A stretch of DNA of 64,000 nt from Lunularia cruciata (GCA_948567375.1 OX419757.1:72540001-72604000); one strand, 5' to 3'; positions 9,840-22,242 are shown, numbered from the stretch's first letter. Numbers and translations are program-made. Notes: generated from the sequence alone by a model not told the origin.

Positions 9840-12800
9840 CTATGTGGTATATTCGGCGTTGATTTTGACGTAGTCATAACTCAAGTCACATCCCCAGGCA
9901 AAACTTTGCCCAGATCCACTCCCTGCATAGACGAAGAGGCATCCTTAGATCTCATTTATCCACCCCAGATGTTGACGAAACCTTGTAATATCTTGAATCA
10001 GCCAAGTCAGCATCCATCAACAAAGGTAAAGCACAAGTCCGCTACACACGTGATGTGATCGTGTAACGGTCTACTACTTGATAGAAGGAAGAAAAGGTTC
10101 TATCTACGCTGGATTCTCACACACTCGAACAAAGCAATTCACTGCAGAATGAGCGAGAAGGATCATTTGAATTACCAACTGAGATGTTTATCTGTACTGT
10201 GCCGTGAGTCTCTCCAGCCTGTCTCAAATAGGCACTTGCTGCGTTTCTGTTCAGAAAATATTGTAAAAATTGTTAGCTTCGATGAGAACTTGTTGAATCC
10301 CCGCAGTTCAGGATTGAGAAACTGAGTCTTCGCTTTGCCAACTATTTGGCGACTACTGCTTTAGTGAACTAAATCACACTGCAAAATGAGTAGAAAGAAC
10401 ATAATTTGAGGGTCTTTTACCGGTCAAAGGGCATAGGTTGTCCAGCTTCCATCAGAAGAGCATCACCTAGGTGAATCCGAAGTTCTTGGGTATCAAAGGT
10501 GACTCCAGAGTAACCAGCCGCACATGCAATGCGCCCCCAATTGGGATCCCTTCCATACACAGCAGCCTAAAACGACCGGTCATGTAAAGTAATATGCCCT
10601 CTCTTCAGTTCTAAGAGGACAGTCTAGTTCGCCTCAATGGCAAAAGGCTCATCTGGGCAATCTATGCCATTCAGCCGCAAACTACATAATCTTGATCTAA
10701 ATAGGTTTATCTGAACAAACTTCTTGTCTAAAATTAAAACTAAAGGTTGTTGCCAAAGGTTAAATCACCAGAGCTCAAATCGACACACAAGATCAGTTGA
10801 AAGAGAAAGAAAGAAGAGAAGCAAGGCTAGCTTTCTTTAAACAAACAAGATAGGAGCGTTATTCGTACTTTGGTGAGGGATGATGCAGCTACTGATTTTG
10901 CAACCGCTGCTGCAGCGGCTTCACTCTCTGCACCAGTCACCTTGACCTGGATATACATGTTACAGCAGGATTGTGAGGTCACAAAACAGGTATTGGATGC
11001 TGAAGCACAAGATTTAATTTTCTTGCTAATGTATCACACACAACATACATGTGTGAGTGAGTTTAGATCCTGTGTTTCCCATTCAGATGATTGAGTAGCT
11101 TAATTTACAGTAGATTGCAAGGGCAACGTTCTGCTCTTGAAAAGTGAATCACATGAAGGATTCCGTACGTGTATAGGGGGAGTAATAAGAGGCAACATCT
11201 GAACTGCAGATGAAAAAGCTTAAGGTCGACTTGCCTCAATCAAGCACGTCGCACCTTCACCATCCCAGGCTATTGACTTTGCCAATCCTTGAAGAACCTA
11301 CACAAATGACCACGCACAGAGTCATACTGACAGCCGAAGGGCGGATGGTGATATTTACAGTGCAGTTCCTCATCTGTTCAACTATGAAAGAAGAAAATGT
11401 CTATCATAAGCAGTCTTTGAACTCCATAAGTCCGAAACGAAATGTTACACAAAACGAAAGATGCAGAAGGTACCAATGGTTGGAACAAGTTAAGATGAAA
11501 GGAGTGCATGACAGACCGCATCAAGGGCGCTTTGCAACTGCTGAGCGTCAGTGGTATCAAGGCTGTCGATCAGCGGGCCTCCAGCTCTACCACTAGCTAA
11601 GCCAAGAAGAGTATCATTGGTACTGGTGTCACCATCAACCTGTCAACAAGATCCACTACCAGGCACATCTGAGTACATCTATTCACAAGGTTGTGAAGTC
11701 CACAAGAAGCATAGATAGAAGAACACCACGATGGAAGTTGCTCCTGTCCAGATCAAAAATTAGTTGTAAGTCTATCATCTACTCACAATCTCAGCCGATC
11801 CAGTCTTATTTTTTGACCCTTCTTCACCTCATGCAAGCAAAAAGCCATAAATCGACTTACGGTGATTTGATTGAAACTCCGATTGACAGCAGTCAGCACC
11901 ATGGATCGCCAGACATCAACTGTGACGTGAGCATCAGTTGTTACAACCTGCTTGTCAAAGATCATAACCAGTTGATGAGCCGTTAAACGATACACCGCAT
12001 GATGATGATGTTGAATGACCTAGGAGAGCTTAGAGTGGCAAAGCGTCCAAATCATCAACGATGTTCAATTCTCATGTGAGACAATTGCCAAGATTTGTTG
12101 CTTACTCCAAGCATGGTTGCCATGTTAGGATGTATCATGCCAGAACCTTTGGCAATCCCACCTAACTTCACGGATGTTTCTCCAATCTGAGAAGGACCAG
12201 CGTAAAGAAGTGTGAGAAGTGGCAAAACGAGAACCATATTACCTAATGATTTTTTTCTCCTGCAGATTTTGCTGGAGGGCTACTCAGAACATGTTGAGTA
12301 ATTGAATATGGAACCCGTTCGTTATAACACGGTTCTACACCTAAGCAGGGCTGGACAAGACATGAAATTGTGAACAAGGTGTAAGAAGGAAATACCCGTC
12401 ATTCACATATACTTAGAACATATGTCCACTATCTTTACTTGACAAGTTCCTTTCTCGCCCATTTATAAAGGAAGTGGTTTCCTTGAACTGTTACCATACC
12501 ATAGTTTCGATAGCTACGCTTTTACTGACAAGATCAGTTGTTGTGATTGCAATGGCAGCTGCTTCAGCCCTGTTCATCCAAAGGTTGCAAATATGAGTCT
12601 CTCCGACTTGGATAACTTTATACATGTAGTGCAGACTAGATGAGAAACTAGAGGTTCATATTTCATTTTCCACTACTGATATGCTCTAACTAAGCAAACT
12701 TTGCTTCATCGTGTCAGCCTATAAGTCTCCTGTACGCATTTACTGATATTTTTCGCTCATAAGCAATCAAATTCAAGTTGAAAACACACATTTGATCCTC

Positions 12801-15202
12801 CATATAACCATAGTACAACATAAGAATCCCACGTTCCTTGCATACAAGAAACTCATGGATAGACACTTACCGCTCTTCGCTATAGGACAGAGAAGATACT
12901 AGCTTCGGAAGAGAATCCAGCAACGGACCCTTAATAACAACCCAACATAAGAGAGAGCAACCCACAAACCAACCTCAATGAATATTGCAGCATACTAAGG
13001 GTGTTGACAGGAATAAATTCCATAGATACATGTAGGAATTTGGAAGAAACTTTTATTACAAGACATTTCATCCGTCAGAATATCAAGGAGAAAGCATAAC
13101 TTTTGAGCTGCTTACGAGATCCTTAGAGAAACAACTAGCTAGACTTTATGAGATTAAAATCGAGTATTTAGATAGCAAACACCAGGCAGGATATGAACGT
13201 GTCTAACCTTCTTGATTCGTTGGCCTATAACTCCAGTTGACTCTATGAGAACTGCACCAGAATCGACTCCTAATAACTAAGCACATGCCAAACACATCCA
13301 TCAGTATTCTAATTGCTTACCATATTGTATGATAGAAATATATAATGAATTTGAATATGTAGGAATATAGGAAACAGCCTTTCACCTTAGCTATTTCCTC
13401 AGCACAATCCAGTGTATCTTGATAGCCTGCATCCCCCTACCAACATTTACATCGCGAAAGACAAACTCCAGAGTGAGTTGATCGTTGGTTAACGTGTGCA
13501 AGATACTCTGCATCCCCCTATCAACATCTATATCGCAAAAGATGAAGTCCAGAATGAGTTGGTCATTTATTGATCTGTGGTGAGGTGAACGTTACGCCCA
13601 ACCCAAAGTACAGATTATCAGTATATTTCGCCAACGAAGTGCTCTGATAACCATTATCTTCTCCATATAGGAGATAATATTTACTAGAGCGCTTGGTTGG
13701 TGAAACCAACGTGCTCCTCTATCCCAAAGGAAAAACTCAGGAAATGCACAAGAGAATGAGATCAACAGAATAAGTAGGTGAGCAGCGCGGAATTACAATG
13801 GAGGTGAGGAATTATGTACATACAGTTGCTGCATTTGCCTGACCTGCATTGATAAGAACGGCTCGAGCCTGGAGGACATCGGATAAGTGTATCAGTCAAT
13901 TGCTCCAAACACATGTCTTCAGAAGAACCAAAGATCAGACTCGTTGACAATAACCATCGGTAATGTGTATGTGTAAGACTGACCGTAGGTGAATTGGCGA
14001 GAATTTGTTTGCAATACACAACTGGTGCGGCAGCCATAAGATTTTTCGTGAATGTACCTGGGAATTGAAGGCAGGTAGAACCATCATTTACAGAAGCAGT
14101 GTAGCCAAGCTAGAGAGCTAATGTACCCGAAATAGCCAAGAACAATGGGTAGTCCAAACAAACGAATACGAGACTGCAGCTGTGATAACCACACACAGAA
14201 GACCCTAAGCGGATGAGGAATCTACTTGATTACTAAAGCAAACTATCTGGTTTATTTAATCGTTAAAGTTCATCGTGATTTTTGAGTTCTAAAGTCCAAG
14301 ACATTTGTGTCTCGGAGTCCTAACCTCTTGACTTTCCTAGTAGCTTGACCTTCGCCTCTAATCCAGGTGATAGTCTTAGAGTAAGGGGAAAGAAGAGAGA
14401 AAGAGAGGGACGTGCCAGCTGAGACAGCATCATCGTCGCACACAACGAGCGCCAAATCTGGCTTCTGACCCACGGCTCGTAGTCCTGCATACATCCCTGT
14501 CGCTTGAAAACCAGCAGCTGCTGTGACTCCCCCGGGAATCTGCAAGTGTACACAACATGAAGTGCCGCTTGAGAAAAGCCCCAATCTTCACAGTCGGAGG
14601 TTTCGCCAGTGATAGTCACTACAATCTCAAGCACCCAGCTCCCACCTCACACTTAGGCAAACTCCGCACATGCAGGGAACAGAAAATCATTATGATGAGC
14701 AACGAGCTACCCTGTAGAGTTATAACCAGCTCTGCTCATACTCTTTAGCTGACACTGAGGATAACTCAAACTTGAACTTACTTGCTTCCAGGGTCCATCA
14801 GGCAGAAGAATCGGGGCTGATGGAAACTCGTACTTGCTCGGAGTAACAGCTCCCGCTGTGACTGCGGCTCTCATTGGGTGAGCAGTATGCCTTGGGAATG
14901 GTAAGATATGTCCCTGAATCAAGAATAGAACACCACCCACCACATTTAGAAGAAAATCTTAATCAGTTATGGAGGGCTGCATCTCTGGAGCTAAGCATTC
15001 AAGATCCTACAAGATTGGCGAGCTGAAGAATAACACCAGTGTCACCACTTACAACGGAAGACTTGAGAGAGACAGCATTTGCCAATTTAGAGCCCAAGAA
15101 CAACTTGACACTGCTTGCTGTAGCTGAACGATTATTCTTCACCGCAGAAGACCCAGGTACGGAAACAGGCACAATCAACAGATTCGCAATCGAAGTCGCC
15201 AT
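9840..15202 (-). CDS. ArgJ: Arginine biosynthesis bifunctional protein ArgJ (glutamate N-acetyltransferase), 17 exons
   Basis: ArgJ transfers acetyl from N-acetylornithine to glutamate, and in many organisms also makes N-acetylglutamate from acetyl-CoA. In plants it acts in the plastid. Minus-strand exons: 15202-15011, 14913-14782, 14539-14416, 14057-13984, 13868-13824, 13436-13386, 13276-13208, 12929-12871, 12569-12500, 12186-12106, 11947-11861, 11639-11517, 11297-11235, 10946-10869, 10566-10421, 10246-10176, 9922-9840. All join in phase and give 515 residues. Exon 1 is a plastid-type leader rich in Ser/Ala/Val. Diagnostic motifs in order: [103 protein letters not shown] and a C-terminal [10 protein letters not shown]. 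The Thr of ATML in exon 10 is the self-cleavage nucleophile known for the family. Introns 3 and 13 begin with GC instead of GT. The gene looks intact. Confidence 0.95.
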
Positions 15203-16819
15203 TACTCTCTTCTTTCCTTCCTAACTCCTCCAAGACAGGAACCTAAGCTGAGAGAAACTGGAATCACTGGTTCATTTCTTTGTTCAAAAGTTGACTCACA
15301 AAGATCACATAGAAACACCAATGTCAGGAAATTCCTTTCAGTTCCACGATTTCCGATCTGCGTACCTACAAATGCTTCGGGAACTCCAAAAGAGCTTTAC
15401 ACGTGAGCTAAAAAGTGAGGAAGTCGGTAAAGGGTACCCGGAGAACACGATTTAGCCTCTACTACGTTCTCCATAGGAGTCCCTTCGAGGATCAGGGAGG
15501 TCTATAGGTCGGGAAAGAGTGGAATAGCATACATCACTTGGAGGATTCTTCACAAAACAAGATGGGAATAACATGCTGGGAATAACATACAAAACGGAAG
15601 ATGTTGGATAAGAGCTGATGTCAGGAAATTGGAAGGGATGTCAAAGTATTGCTTTCTTGTGTATGCTTTACACTTGTGGATTCGTACACAGATAGACTAG
15701 GCCTTATTCTAATTCGCATATCTGTTAGTTTAATATACATCGAAATCTGCATGTGATGGTGGAGCCAAGTGAACCGCCACTTCGCCAAACAATCACAATG
15801 TACCATGAAATAGTGGCCACACATTTGAAAACATTTAGAAATGTGATCTAAGAAATTTGCGACAATTGGGATGAGACTATTTAGAATCCACTTTAGTAAG
15901 GATTTGAAACATAAAGAATTTTCTATACCCACACCCCTTGAAGTGGGAATTTTTTATGAGTAAGAGTAATTACCGTTGTAATAAATTTATAGATTTTCTA
16001 TTGATTTCAGATTCAAAACGTTTGGTAGTACAGGGAAAGCTTGGTTCATTCTTATTAAGATCGACAATATACAAAATTCAACGTTAATAAATGGGAAAAA
16101 GTTAGTTTATATTTAGTGTTTTCAATCTCACTGTTCTAGAGTCCTAATCCACATCACTTAAACACCGTGGCTTCTTACCAATAATTATAGTAGAAAGTCC
16201 ATAAAAAATGAAACATCAGAAAAAAAATATACATTTCTGAATTATCTACATCATATATATTTGCATTAAATTTTAGAAAATATTAGTAATTTATCAATAA
16301 ATTTCTTCAAACTAGCAAGCGCAAAATCATGTCAAACTAAACAAAACGATGGTCTTTTTTTAAGTAGAAAAGTTATGGATAAACAAGTTGAGGTTCTTGA
16401 GATATCCAAATTTCACCATTTTACAATCCTGAATGCTTAGTACTTAAGTATCTTTGTTTCTTAATGTTGGAAATTAAATGCTTGGAAAACATTGATTTAA
16501 CCTCAACCTTAGACTTTGAGTCAAACTCCAAATCAGTTGGGTAAAAAGAAGTCAAAACCTAGACCTTAATCCTAAACTCACAGAGAAACATTTATTCTTT
16601 GAATCTTAAATTTAGGTGAGAATTGCAATCCTCTCTTTTATAGATATAAAAATCTATTAAAGAAAAAGAATAATTAGACTTATCTTCTCTAGATTAAACT
16701 CTCTTCAATATACAGTTTAATCTATTAAACGGATATCATTTATGTCTTCTCGATTTCCTTACTTCCAGATTTCCTTACCGATACCATTTTACCATTTGTT
16801 ACCGTCTTCTTGTTTTCAC

Positions 16820-16930
16820 ACGTGTCGCGTTTTTCTTCTCGCGAGGCGGGGCCCTTGGCTGCCTGAGGACAGCCTCGCCTGAAATGCAAAGGCTCGCGAG
16901 GCACCGCTTTGCGGGGACAGAGACGGGAAC
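16820..16930. repeat. Isolated GC-rich, self-complementary island in AT-rich DNA
   Basis: About 110 bases are strongly GC-rich in an otherwise AT-rich region. The segment ctcgcgaggc occurs twice (16838-16847 and 16893-16902) and contains the palindrome ctcgcgag. Related pieces such as agcctcgcc lie between the copies, so the whole segment can fold on itself. It is not a tRNA or rRNA that I recognise. It may be a fragment of a foreign repeat. Confidence 0.45.
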
Positions 16931-17663
16931 AATCTATTAAAGTAGTTTATATCAATACTTAAACCTATTAAAATTTTAAACCATAAGCAAATCTTCAAAA
17001 TCTATGATGTATTTTTAACAATATATTTTAATTTAGTATGTTGGGTATATGGTTCTTAATATCTTCTTGCATCATTATTGTATTATGATTGAAATATAAT
17101 AGGTAGATTTCTATCTTTCAAATTTTATATATATAGTATCATATGGATTTATTATTGATATTTTATAAACTCATCTATTAGCAACTCACTTAATTACAAA
17201 TTGAGTATCTTTAAAAATTATTAACAATAGTATCTCATTTCATATTCTTAAAGTTTGCCATTTTCATTGTGGAAGAAAAATGCATTCCACCAATCCTCTT
17301 GATCATTGAACATTTTTGTTGATTGTTTCTATTTGACTTCATCTCTTCTAAAATTACAATTCTTGCATGTCTAATTTCATCATCTTGAGAATTGGGATAT
17401 ATTTATCTCAAGTTACTATTAATTAAATTAGAGATAAATTTAGATCATAATTAATCACACAATAATACATAATATAATTTAGCATCATGTAAGATAAAAT
17501 TTATTTATCTAGGAATTTAATAATAATGTATAAATATAGAAGTTATTGCTTAGAAAAGAGAACTCTATATAATGGAAACATGTGACTGACTTAGAAAGAA
17601 GAAAAACACATTCAAATACCTTCAAAAGTTAAAAGTTTAGTCAATTTGCAAAGCAAGCACATC

Positions 17664-17735
17664 TTTTCTAAAGGTTGAGGTTTTCACAATATAATTAAAA
17701 AAATTTATATTGTGAAAACCTCAACCTTTAGAAAA
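17664..17735. repeat. Perfect 31-bp inverted repeat with 10-base loop
   Basis: Arm 1 is 17664-17694 and arm 2 is 17705-17735. They are complementary at every one of 31 positions (core aaggttgaggttttcac), with an AT-only loop at 17695-17704. Perfect arms imply recent formation or selection. It could be a tiny foldback element or a small-RNA-type hairpin. No flanking target duplication was evident. Confidence 0.75.
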
Positions 17736-18160
17736 CATTAAAATCCTAAAAACTATACTATATAGTGTCTAATCATAACTTTGATTATAACATGTTCTGT
17801 TAATTTGTAATAGATATTAAGAATAGAAGACACTTTGCCTCTTGTTTGAACATAATTAATTATAACTATAGAATAAAAATAAATAGAAAACTATGCTTTA
17901 AAGTGTTTATTTTGACATGTAGATATAAAGATGGTATTATATTTATAATCTAAGTAATTACTTATATTCAAAAGAACTAGATGAATACCAATCATCTTAT
18001 TAACTTGTATATCTTCAAAACATTTAAAACTATGAAAGAAAAATTCATTAAGAATGATATAAAGAACTCATATATATCTATCTCTTTGATAATTCTTTAT
18101 CTATTTTTCTCTTTTTATACATCTTTAGGGTTTCAAATGCTCAACCAGTTTAACCAACTG

Positions 18161-18579
18161 TGTAACAATATGGAGTTTAACAAAGAAGTTAGTAAGGTTC
18201 ACGAAGTAGCAAATAAAATAAATTAGCCTAGAATATTCCAAAAATATCTAGGAAACTTTTTGTGAAGCTTCTCAACTAGCTTAGCTTACACTTCAAGTAG
18301 ATATCTTCTAGAATGAAGCTTCAAGAAGCTTCCAACTAGCTTAACTTGCACGCCAAGCAAACAATTTCTAGAATGAAATTTCTTGAGAAGCTTCCTAGTT
18401 AACTTGGCTTGCAGTCCAAGAAAGAGGTTGAAGGAAGCTTCTGAGAAGCTTCTCAATTGCCTTGTATGCTCCCTATACAAGAGCCAAAGTTCATGCTAGG
18501 CATTTGGAGTTCCTTCATTCAAGTGTCCCAATGTAAGCTTCTATTCTCCTAATTCTCTCCTCTATCTTGGACTTTTACA
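18161..18579 (+). repeat. Left LTR of copy A
   Basis: It starts TGTAACAATATGG and ends TTTTACA, giving the short TG...CA inverted ends of LTRs. It is rich in AAGCTT-containing pieces (variants of GAAGCTTC next to AACTAGCTTA). It shares its whole layout with the LTR at 21849-22242 and the solo LTR at 39598-40006. One base after its end comes tggtattagag, a diverged primer site. Confidence 0.85.
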
Positions 18580-18580
18580 T

Positions 18581-18592
18581 TGGTATTAGAGT
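18581..18592 (+). other. Primer-binding site of copy A (diverged)
   Basis: The sequence tggtattagagt lies one base after the left LTR. It resembles tggtatcagagc, the usual site complementary to the 3' end of initiator methionine tRNA in plant gypsy elements, with changes. The same site is exact in the chromovirus at 25134. Confidence 0.75.
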
Positions 18593-18839
18593 AGGAATGG
18601 GATGGATAGAATTTATGGACCACCAAATCCACTTTCGCCAAACCATTGGGATTTTTGTGTCCAAGTATTACCCAAGCATCGCTTCACATAATTCATCCCT
18701 TTGCGCTTTGGGTAAGATTTTTTGGCATATGATCACCTTGTTTGAGGAACCCTTGATACTTCCGGTTGTAACTTACAGAGAATGATGGACATGTTATATC
18801 TATGTGTTAATAAATTAGATAAATTGGGAGTAGTGGGAT

Positions 18840-19600
18840 AGAGTAGTAGCCATGGCGCCAATACCAGACTTTATCATTGCTACGTAACAACAAATCAAGC
18901 ACCTTACTTGATTGTTGGATGAACAAGACCAACAACAACAAGAACACATAGAGAGAGCACCAGTTCAAGATGGAGAAGGTAAAATCAGATTTCCAAAACC
19001 CAAAGTGTTTGAAGGTAAAAATCTTTTGGGCATAGTGGAGAATTTTGTGTTTGATTGCAAATATTACTTTGAAGCTACCAATCTTCAAGATGAATGGAAA
19101 TAGATTCTCTTGACTTCTAGTCAATTGGATGGTGTGGCAAAACTTTGGTGGCATTTCCAAGTGGAGCGAGCTGAATGACATATTGTTGTACCAATCTTGA
19201 CATGGGCAAAATTCAAAGAGGCAATACTTGGTCAATTTCAAACTATACATACCACTTAAGCCGCACGAGATAAATTGGCAGAGTTGAAGTAGATTGGCTA
19301 TGTAAAGATAGCTCCTTACTTAGCCAATCATCATGCAATTTCAGAACTTCATCATGTAGATTCCAAATATTCAAGAAAGTGAAGTTTTGCATTGATTTGT
19401 GAGGGGATTGAAGTCACAAACCAAATTGGAGGTGACCATGCAGGAACCACAAAAAGTGGAAGAAGTTATGCAATTGGTTGAGCATTTTGATTCCTTGGTT
19501 GCAACAACTTGGTCCCGACCTCAACCTACACAAAGCCTACCAATACAATACGTATGGTTGGAGGAACCAACACTAATGGAGATTGATGCTATCTAACCGA
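18840..19600 (+). pseudogene. gag-like region of copy A
   Basis: Broken open pieces encode LLDEQDQQQQEHIE, a block with FPKPKVFEGKN and YYFEATNLQDEW, and LDGVAKLWW. The last two resemble the capsid region of gypsy gag (a Phe/Tyr-rich block then AxxWW). In-frame stops and frame changes are frequent. The same order occurs in copy B at about 22,520-23,240. A remnant CCHC-like segment follows near 19,640-19,690, heavily damaged. Confidence 0.65.
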
Positions 19601-19825
19601 GACCACTTGGTATTATGGATAGAGAAAGACTGCAACAAAATGGTGGTTGTTTTTATTGTTGCCAAGTTGGACATTGCATTGTTGAATATCCACTTAGGAA
19701 TGGATGACCTTGGCAAGTCGCCTAGATGGAGTTTGTGGAATAGAATGGTCAAGGAAACCAAAAATCCCAATAGGAGATTTTGAGCCCCCTATTGGGAGTT
19801 TGATTAGTTCCAACAAGATTGAAGG

Positions 19826-20155
19826 TTGACCTATGCAAGTTTGCTTCACTTGCAAGGTATGATATCTAATCGGGGTTGTAAGATTTTGGTTGATTCTAGA
19901 AGTTTAGAGATTTATATGTCTATGCAAGTAGCAAAGGAATTGGGTATTCCTATCAAGCCAATAATGGGAAGTAGATTGATGATGGTAGATGGTAGAAAGG
20001 AATTTGCATTTTGTACCCCGCATCCTGTTACCTTCAAGATTGGGAAAGAGTATTTGGAGTGTATGAGGTTTATAGTGGCACCTCTACACTATGATGTCAT
20101 TCTAGGACTACCTTGGCTTGAACACCATAAGGTTCAATTTGATTGGACCCGATGA
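19826..20155 (+). pseudogene. Retroviral-type aspartic protease of copy A
   Basis: An open frame of 109 codons carries the protease pattern: ILVDSRS in place of the catalytic D-S/T-G, then AKELGIP, and the hallmark HYDVILGLPWLEHH near the end. The active-site Gly is replaced by Arg, so the enzyme would be inactive. Copy B has the same region at 23438-23776, with the active site likewise altered (VDFES). Confidence 0.8.
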
Positions 20156-20235
20156 TAAATTCAAGTACAACACCAAGGTAAGAATTTCCAATTAGATTGT
20201 TTGGCACCTTTGAGTAAGACACCCAAGAATAGTTA

Positions 20236-20415
20236 GTCCCAAGATGGGAAGTTTGTCAAGAAGGTAGCCATAGAGCAAACCTTGAAGGGAGATGAATCCC
20301 AAGATGGGAAGTATGCCAAGAAAGCAACCATGGAGCAAGCTTTGAAGAAAGATGAATCCTTAGATGGGAAGTTAGTTAGTGAAACAACTATAGAGCAAGC
20401 TTTGCAAGAAGAAGT
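20236..20415 (+). repeat. Three 60-bp tandem repeats between protease and reverse transcriptase (copy A)
   Basis: Units begin at about 20,236, 20,296 and 20,356 with an exact 60-base period. Translated, each is 20 residues of the type S-x-DGK...EQALK-x-DE, highly charged and alternating Lys/Glu. The equivalent array is present in copy B (about 23,868-24,045), so it belongs to the family and not to one copy. Confidence 0.75.
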
Positions 20416-20513
20416 CTGTTTTCATGATGTGGATCAAGCTGATTGCACAAAGATAATCTAAGGAGGGCCAAGAGCCTCATCAAGCAATGGTTGATCAAAT
20501 AGTTTAAGAGTTT

Positions 20514-21810
20514 GTGGACATGTTTACCGATGATCTGCCAAAAGGATTACCCTTCAATCGTGGTGTGCCCTTCAAGATTAAGTTATTGCCAAGGAGTATT
20601 CTAGTAAGTAGACCAATCTATCGGCTCTCACCAAAGGAGTTGGAGAAGGACTTCATACGACATAACACCTCTCATTGGGGAGCACTGATACTATTTGTTC
20701 TAAAGAAGGATGTAGGACTATGTTTATGTATTGATTACCGGGAGTTCAATAAGCAAATAGTGAAGAATGCATATCTCTTGCCTCAAATTGATTACTTGCT
20801 TGATCAGTTGAGTGGAGCACAATACTTTTCCAAGTTAGATCTTCATAGTGGTTATTGGCAAATCCACGGTGATAGGGAAGATGTGCAAAAGACTACCTTT
20901 CGCACAAGGTATGGGCATTTTGAGTGGAAAGTTCTACCTTTCCGGCTCACTAATGCTCCAACGGTCTTCATGGATCAGATGCATCGGTGTTGGATGGACT
21001 ATTGGATTGGTATTTAATGATGTTCTTGGATGATATCTTAATCTATAGCAATATAGAGGTAGAACATGCAAATCATATGCAAGAAGTCCTAAGATGCAAT
21101 GACTATGACAATGGAAATTTTATTGCAAGAAGTCAAAGTGTGCCTTTTGGCAAAAGAAGGTTACCTTCTTGGGTCACAAGATCTTATCAGAGGAGATCAA
21201 GATGGAAGAGGAGAAAATCAAGGCCATTATTGATTGGCTTACCCCAAAGGATGCTACAAAAGTACCGGCATTTAATGGATTGGCCAATTTACCAATGGTT
21301 CATCCACTATTATGCTCATATGGTTGTACCATTTATTGACCTCTTGGGGAGGAACTCAAGCTTCTAGTGGAATACCCGGCACAAAGAAGCATTCCAAAAG
21401 TTGAAACATATGGTGTCTTTAAGACCCATTCTTCAACCATATGATCCTCAACTACCTTGTGTGGTTGATTTTGATGCTCTAACTTTGCAATATGAGTCGT
21501 GTTGCAACATGAATTCCTAGATGGACTACATCCTTTTGCCTTTGTGTCTCACCAACTAAATACAACTGAAAGAAATTACTCTGCTCAAGATTGGAAACAA
21601 CTTGTAATGGTATATGCTACCAAGGTATGGAGGCATTCTCTCTTGGAGAAACAAGTGATCATGCAAACTGATCACAAACCATTGTTGCATACCTTACACT
21701 TGGAACACATGAAGAGTCAACACCATTAATGGGAAGAGCAACTCCAATTATTTGACATCAAACTTGAGTACAAACCAGGTCGGTTACATGTCATCCTTGA
21801 TGCTCTATCA
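20514..21810 (+). pseudogene. Reverse transcriptase and RNase H of copy A
   Basis: The reverse transcriptase is recognisable by CIDYREFNKQ, the block YFSKLDLHSGYWQI, FRLTNAPTVFMDQM, and the active-site FLDDILIYS at about 21,030. RNase H pieces follow: VVDFDA near 21,460, FVSHQLNTTERNYSA, and TDHKPLLHTLHLEHMKS near 21,670-21,720. The frame changes around 21,015, 21,100 and 21,360, and stops are present, so the product is dead. Confidence 0.85.
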
Positions 21811-21848
21811 CAATGACTTGATTTGAAGTCTCTTCCTCTGATCATGAC

Positions 21849-22242
21849 TGTAATAGTATGGAGTTTAGCAACGTGGTTAGTAAGGCTAACAAAGTAAAGA
21901 ATAAACCAAATTAGCCCATAATATTCCAAAAGTATCTATGAAGCTTCTTGGAAAGCTTCCTAACTAGCTTAACTTGCACCCCAAGTAGGTAGCTTCTAGA
22001 AGGAAACCTCTAGACTCTTCCAACTAGCTTGCATGCCAAGTATGCGGTTTCTAGAAGGAAGCTTCTTGAGAAGCTTCCTGGTTAACTTGGCTTGCACTCC
22101 AAGAAAGCAACTCAAGAGCCTTGTATGATCCCCATAAATACAAGAGCCAAAGCTCATGCTAAGCATTTGGAGTTCACTCATTCAAGTGTCCCAATGTGAA
22201 TTTCCATTCTCCTATTTCTCTCCTTGGTCTTGGTCTTTAGCG
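21849..22242 (+). repeat. Right LTR of copy A, shared as left LTR of copy B
   Basis: It starts TGTAATAGTATGG and follows the same order of AAGCTT-rich segments as 18161-18579. The end is diverged (ctttagcg instead of cttttaca). It is directly followed by ttgccatcagagc, a mutated primer site, and by a second gag. It therefore sits between two internal regions. Confidence 0.8.

Larger units (their letters stand above)
15203..18160. other. AT-rich intergenic region upstream of ArgJ
   Basis: The first few hundred bases are the presumed ArgJ promoter and leader; no specific site could be assigned. From about 15,900 the DNA becomes very AT-rich and has no gene I can support (the frame 17981-18226 is low-complexity). 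It contains the GC-rich island at about 16820-16930 and the perfect hairpin at 17664-17735, listed separately. Such composition is typical of decayed repeat DNA next to the retrotransposon block. Confidence 0.5.
18161..22242 (+). mobile_element. Degenerate Ty3/gypsy retrotransposon copy A (two LTRs, no integrase)
   Basis: The copy runs from LTR 18161-18579 through a decayed internal region to LTR 21849-22242. Internal order on the plus strand: tRNA-primer site at 18581, gag-like sequence (about 18,840-19,600), protease-like (19,826-20,155), three 60-bp repeats, reverse transcriptase (about 20,500-21,060) and RNase H (about 21,440-21,810). The coding sequence is broken by many stops. After RNase H it passes directly into the right LTR, so the integrase is missing. 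The right LTR is in turn followed by a second primer site and gag of copy B, making an LTR-internal-LTR-internal array. Confidence 0.85.

Noticed and set aside
17981-18226. 81-codon plus frame just before the left LTR
   Set aside because: Low-complexity Ile/Lys/Asn/Phe sequence in AT-rich DNA, running into the LTR; not coding.
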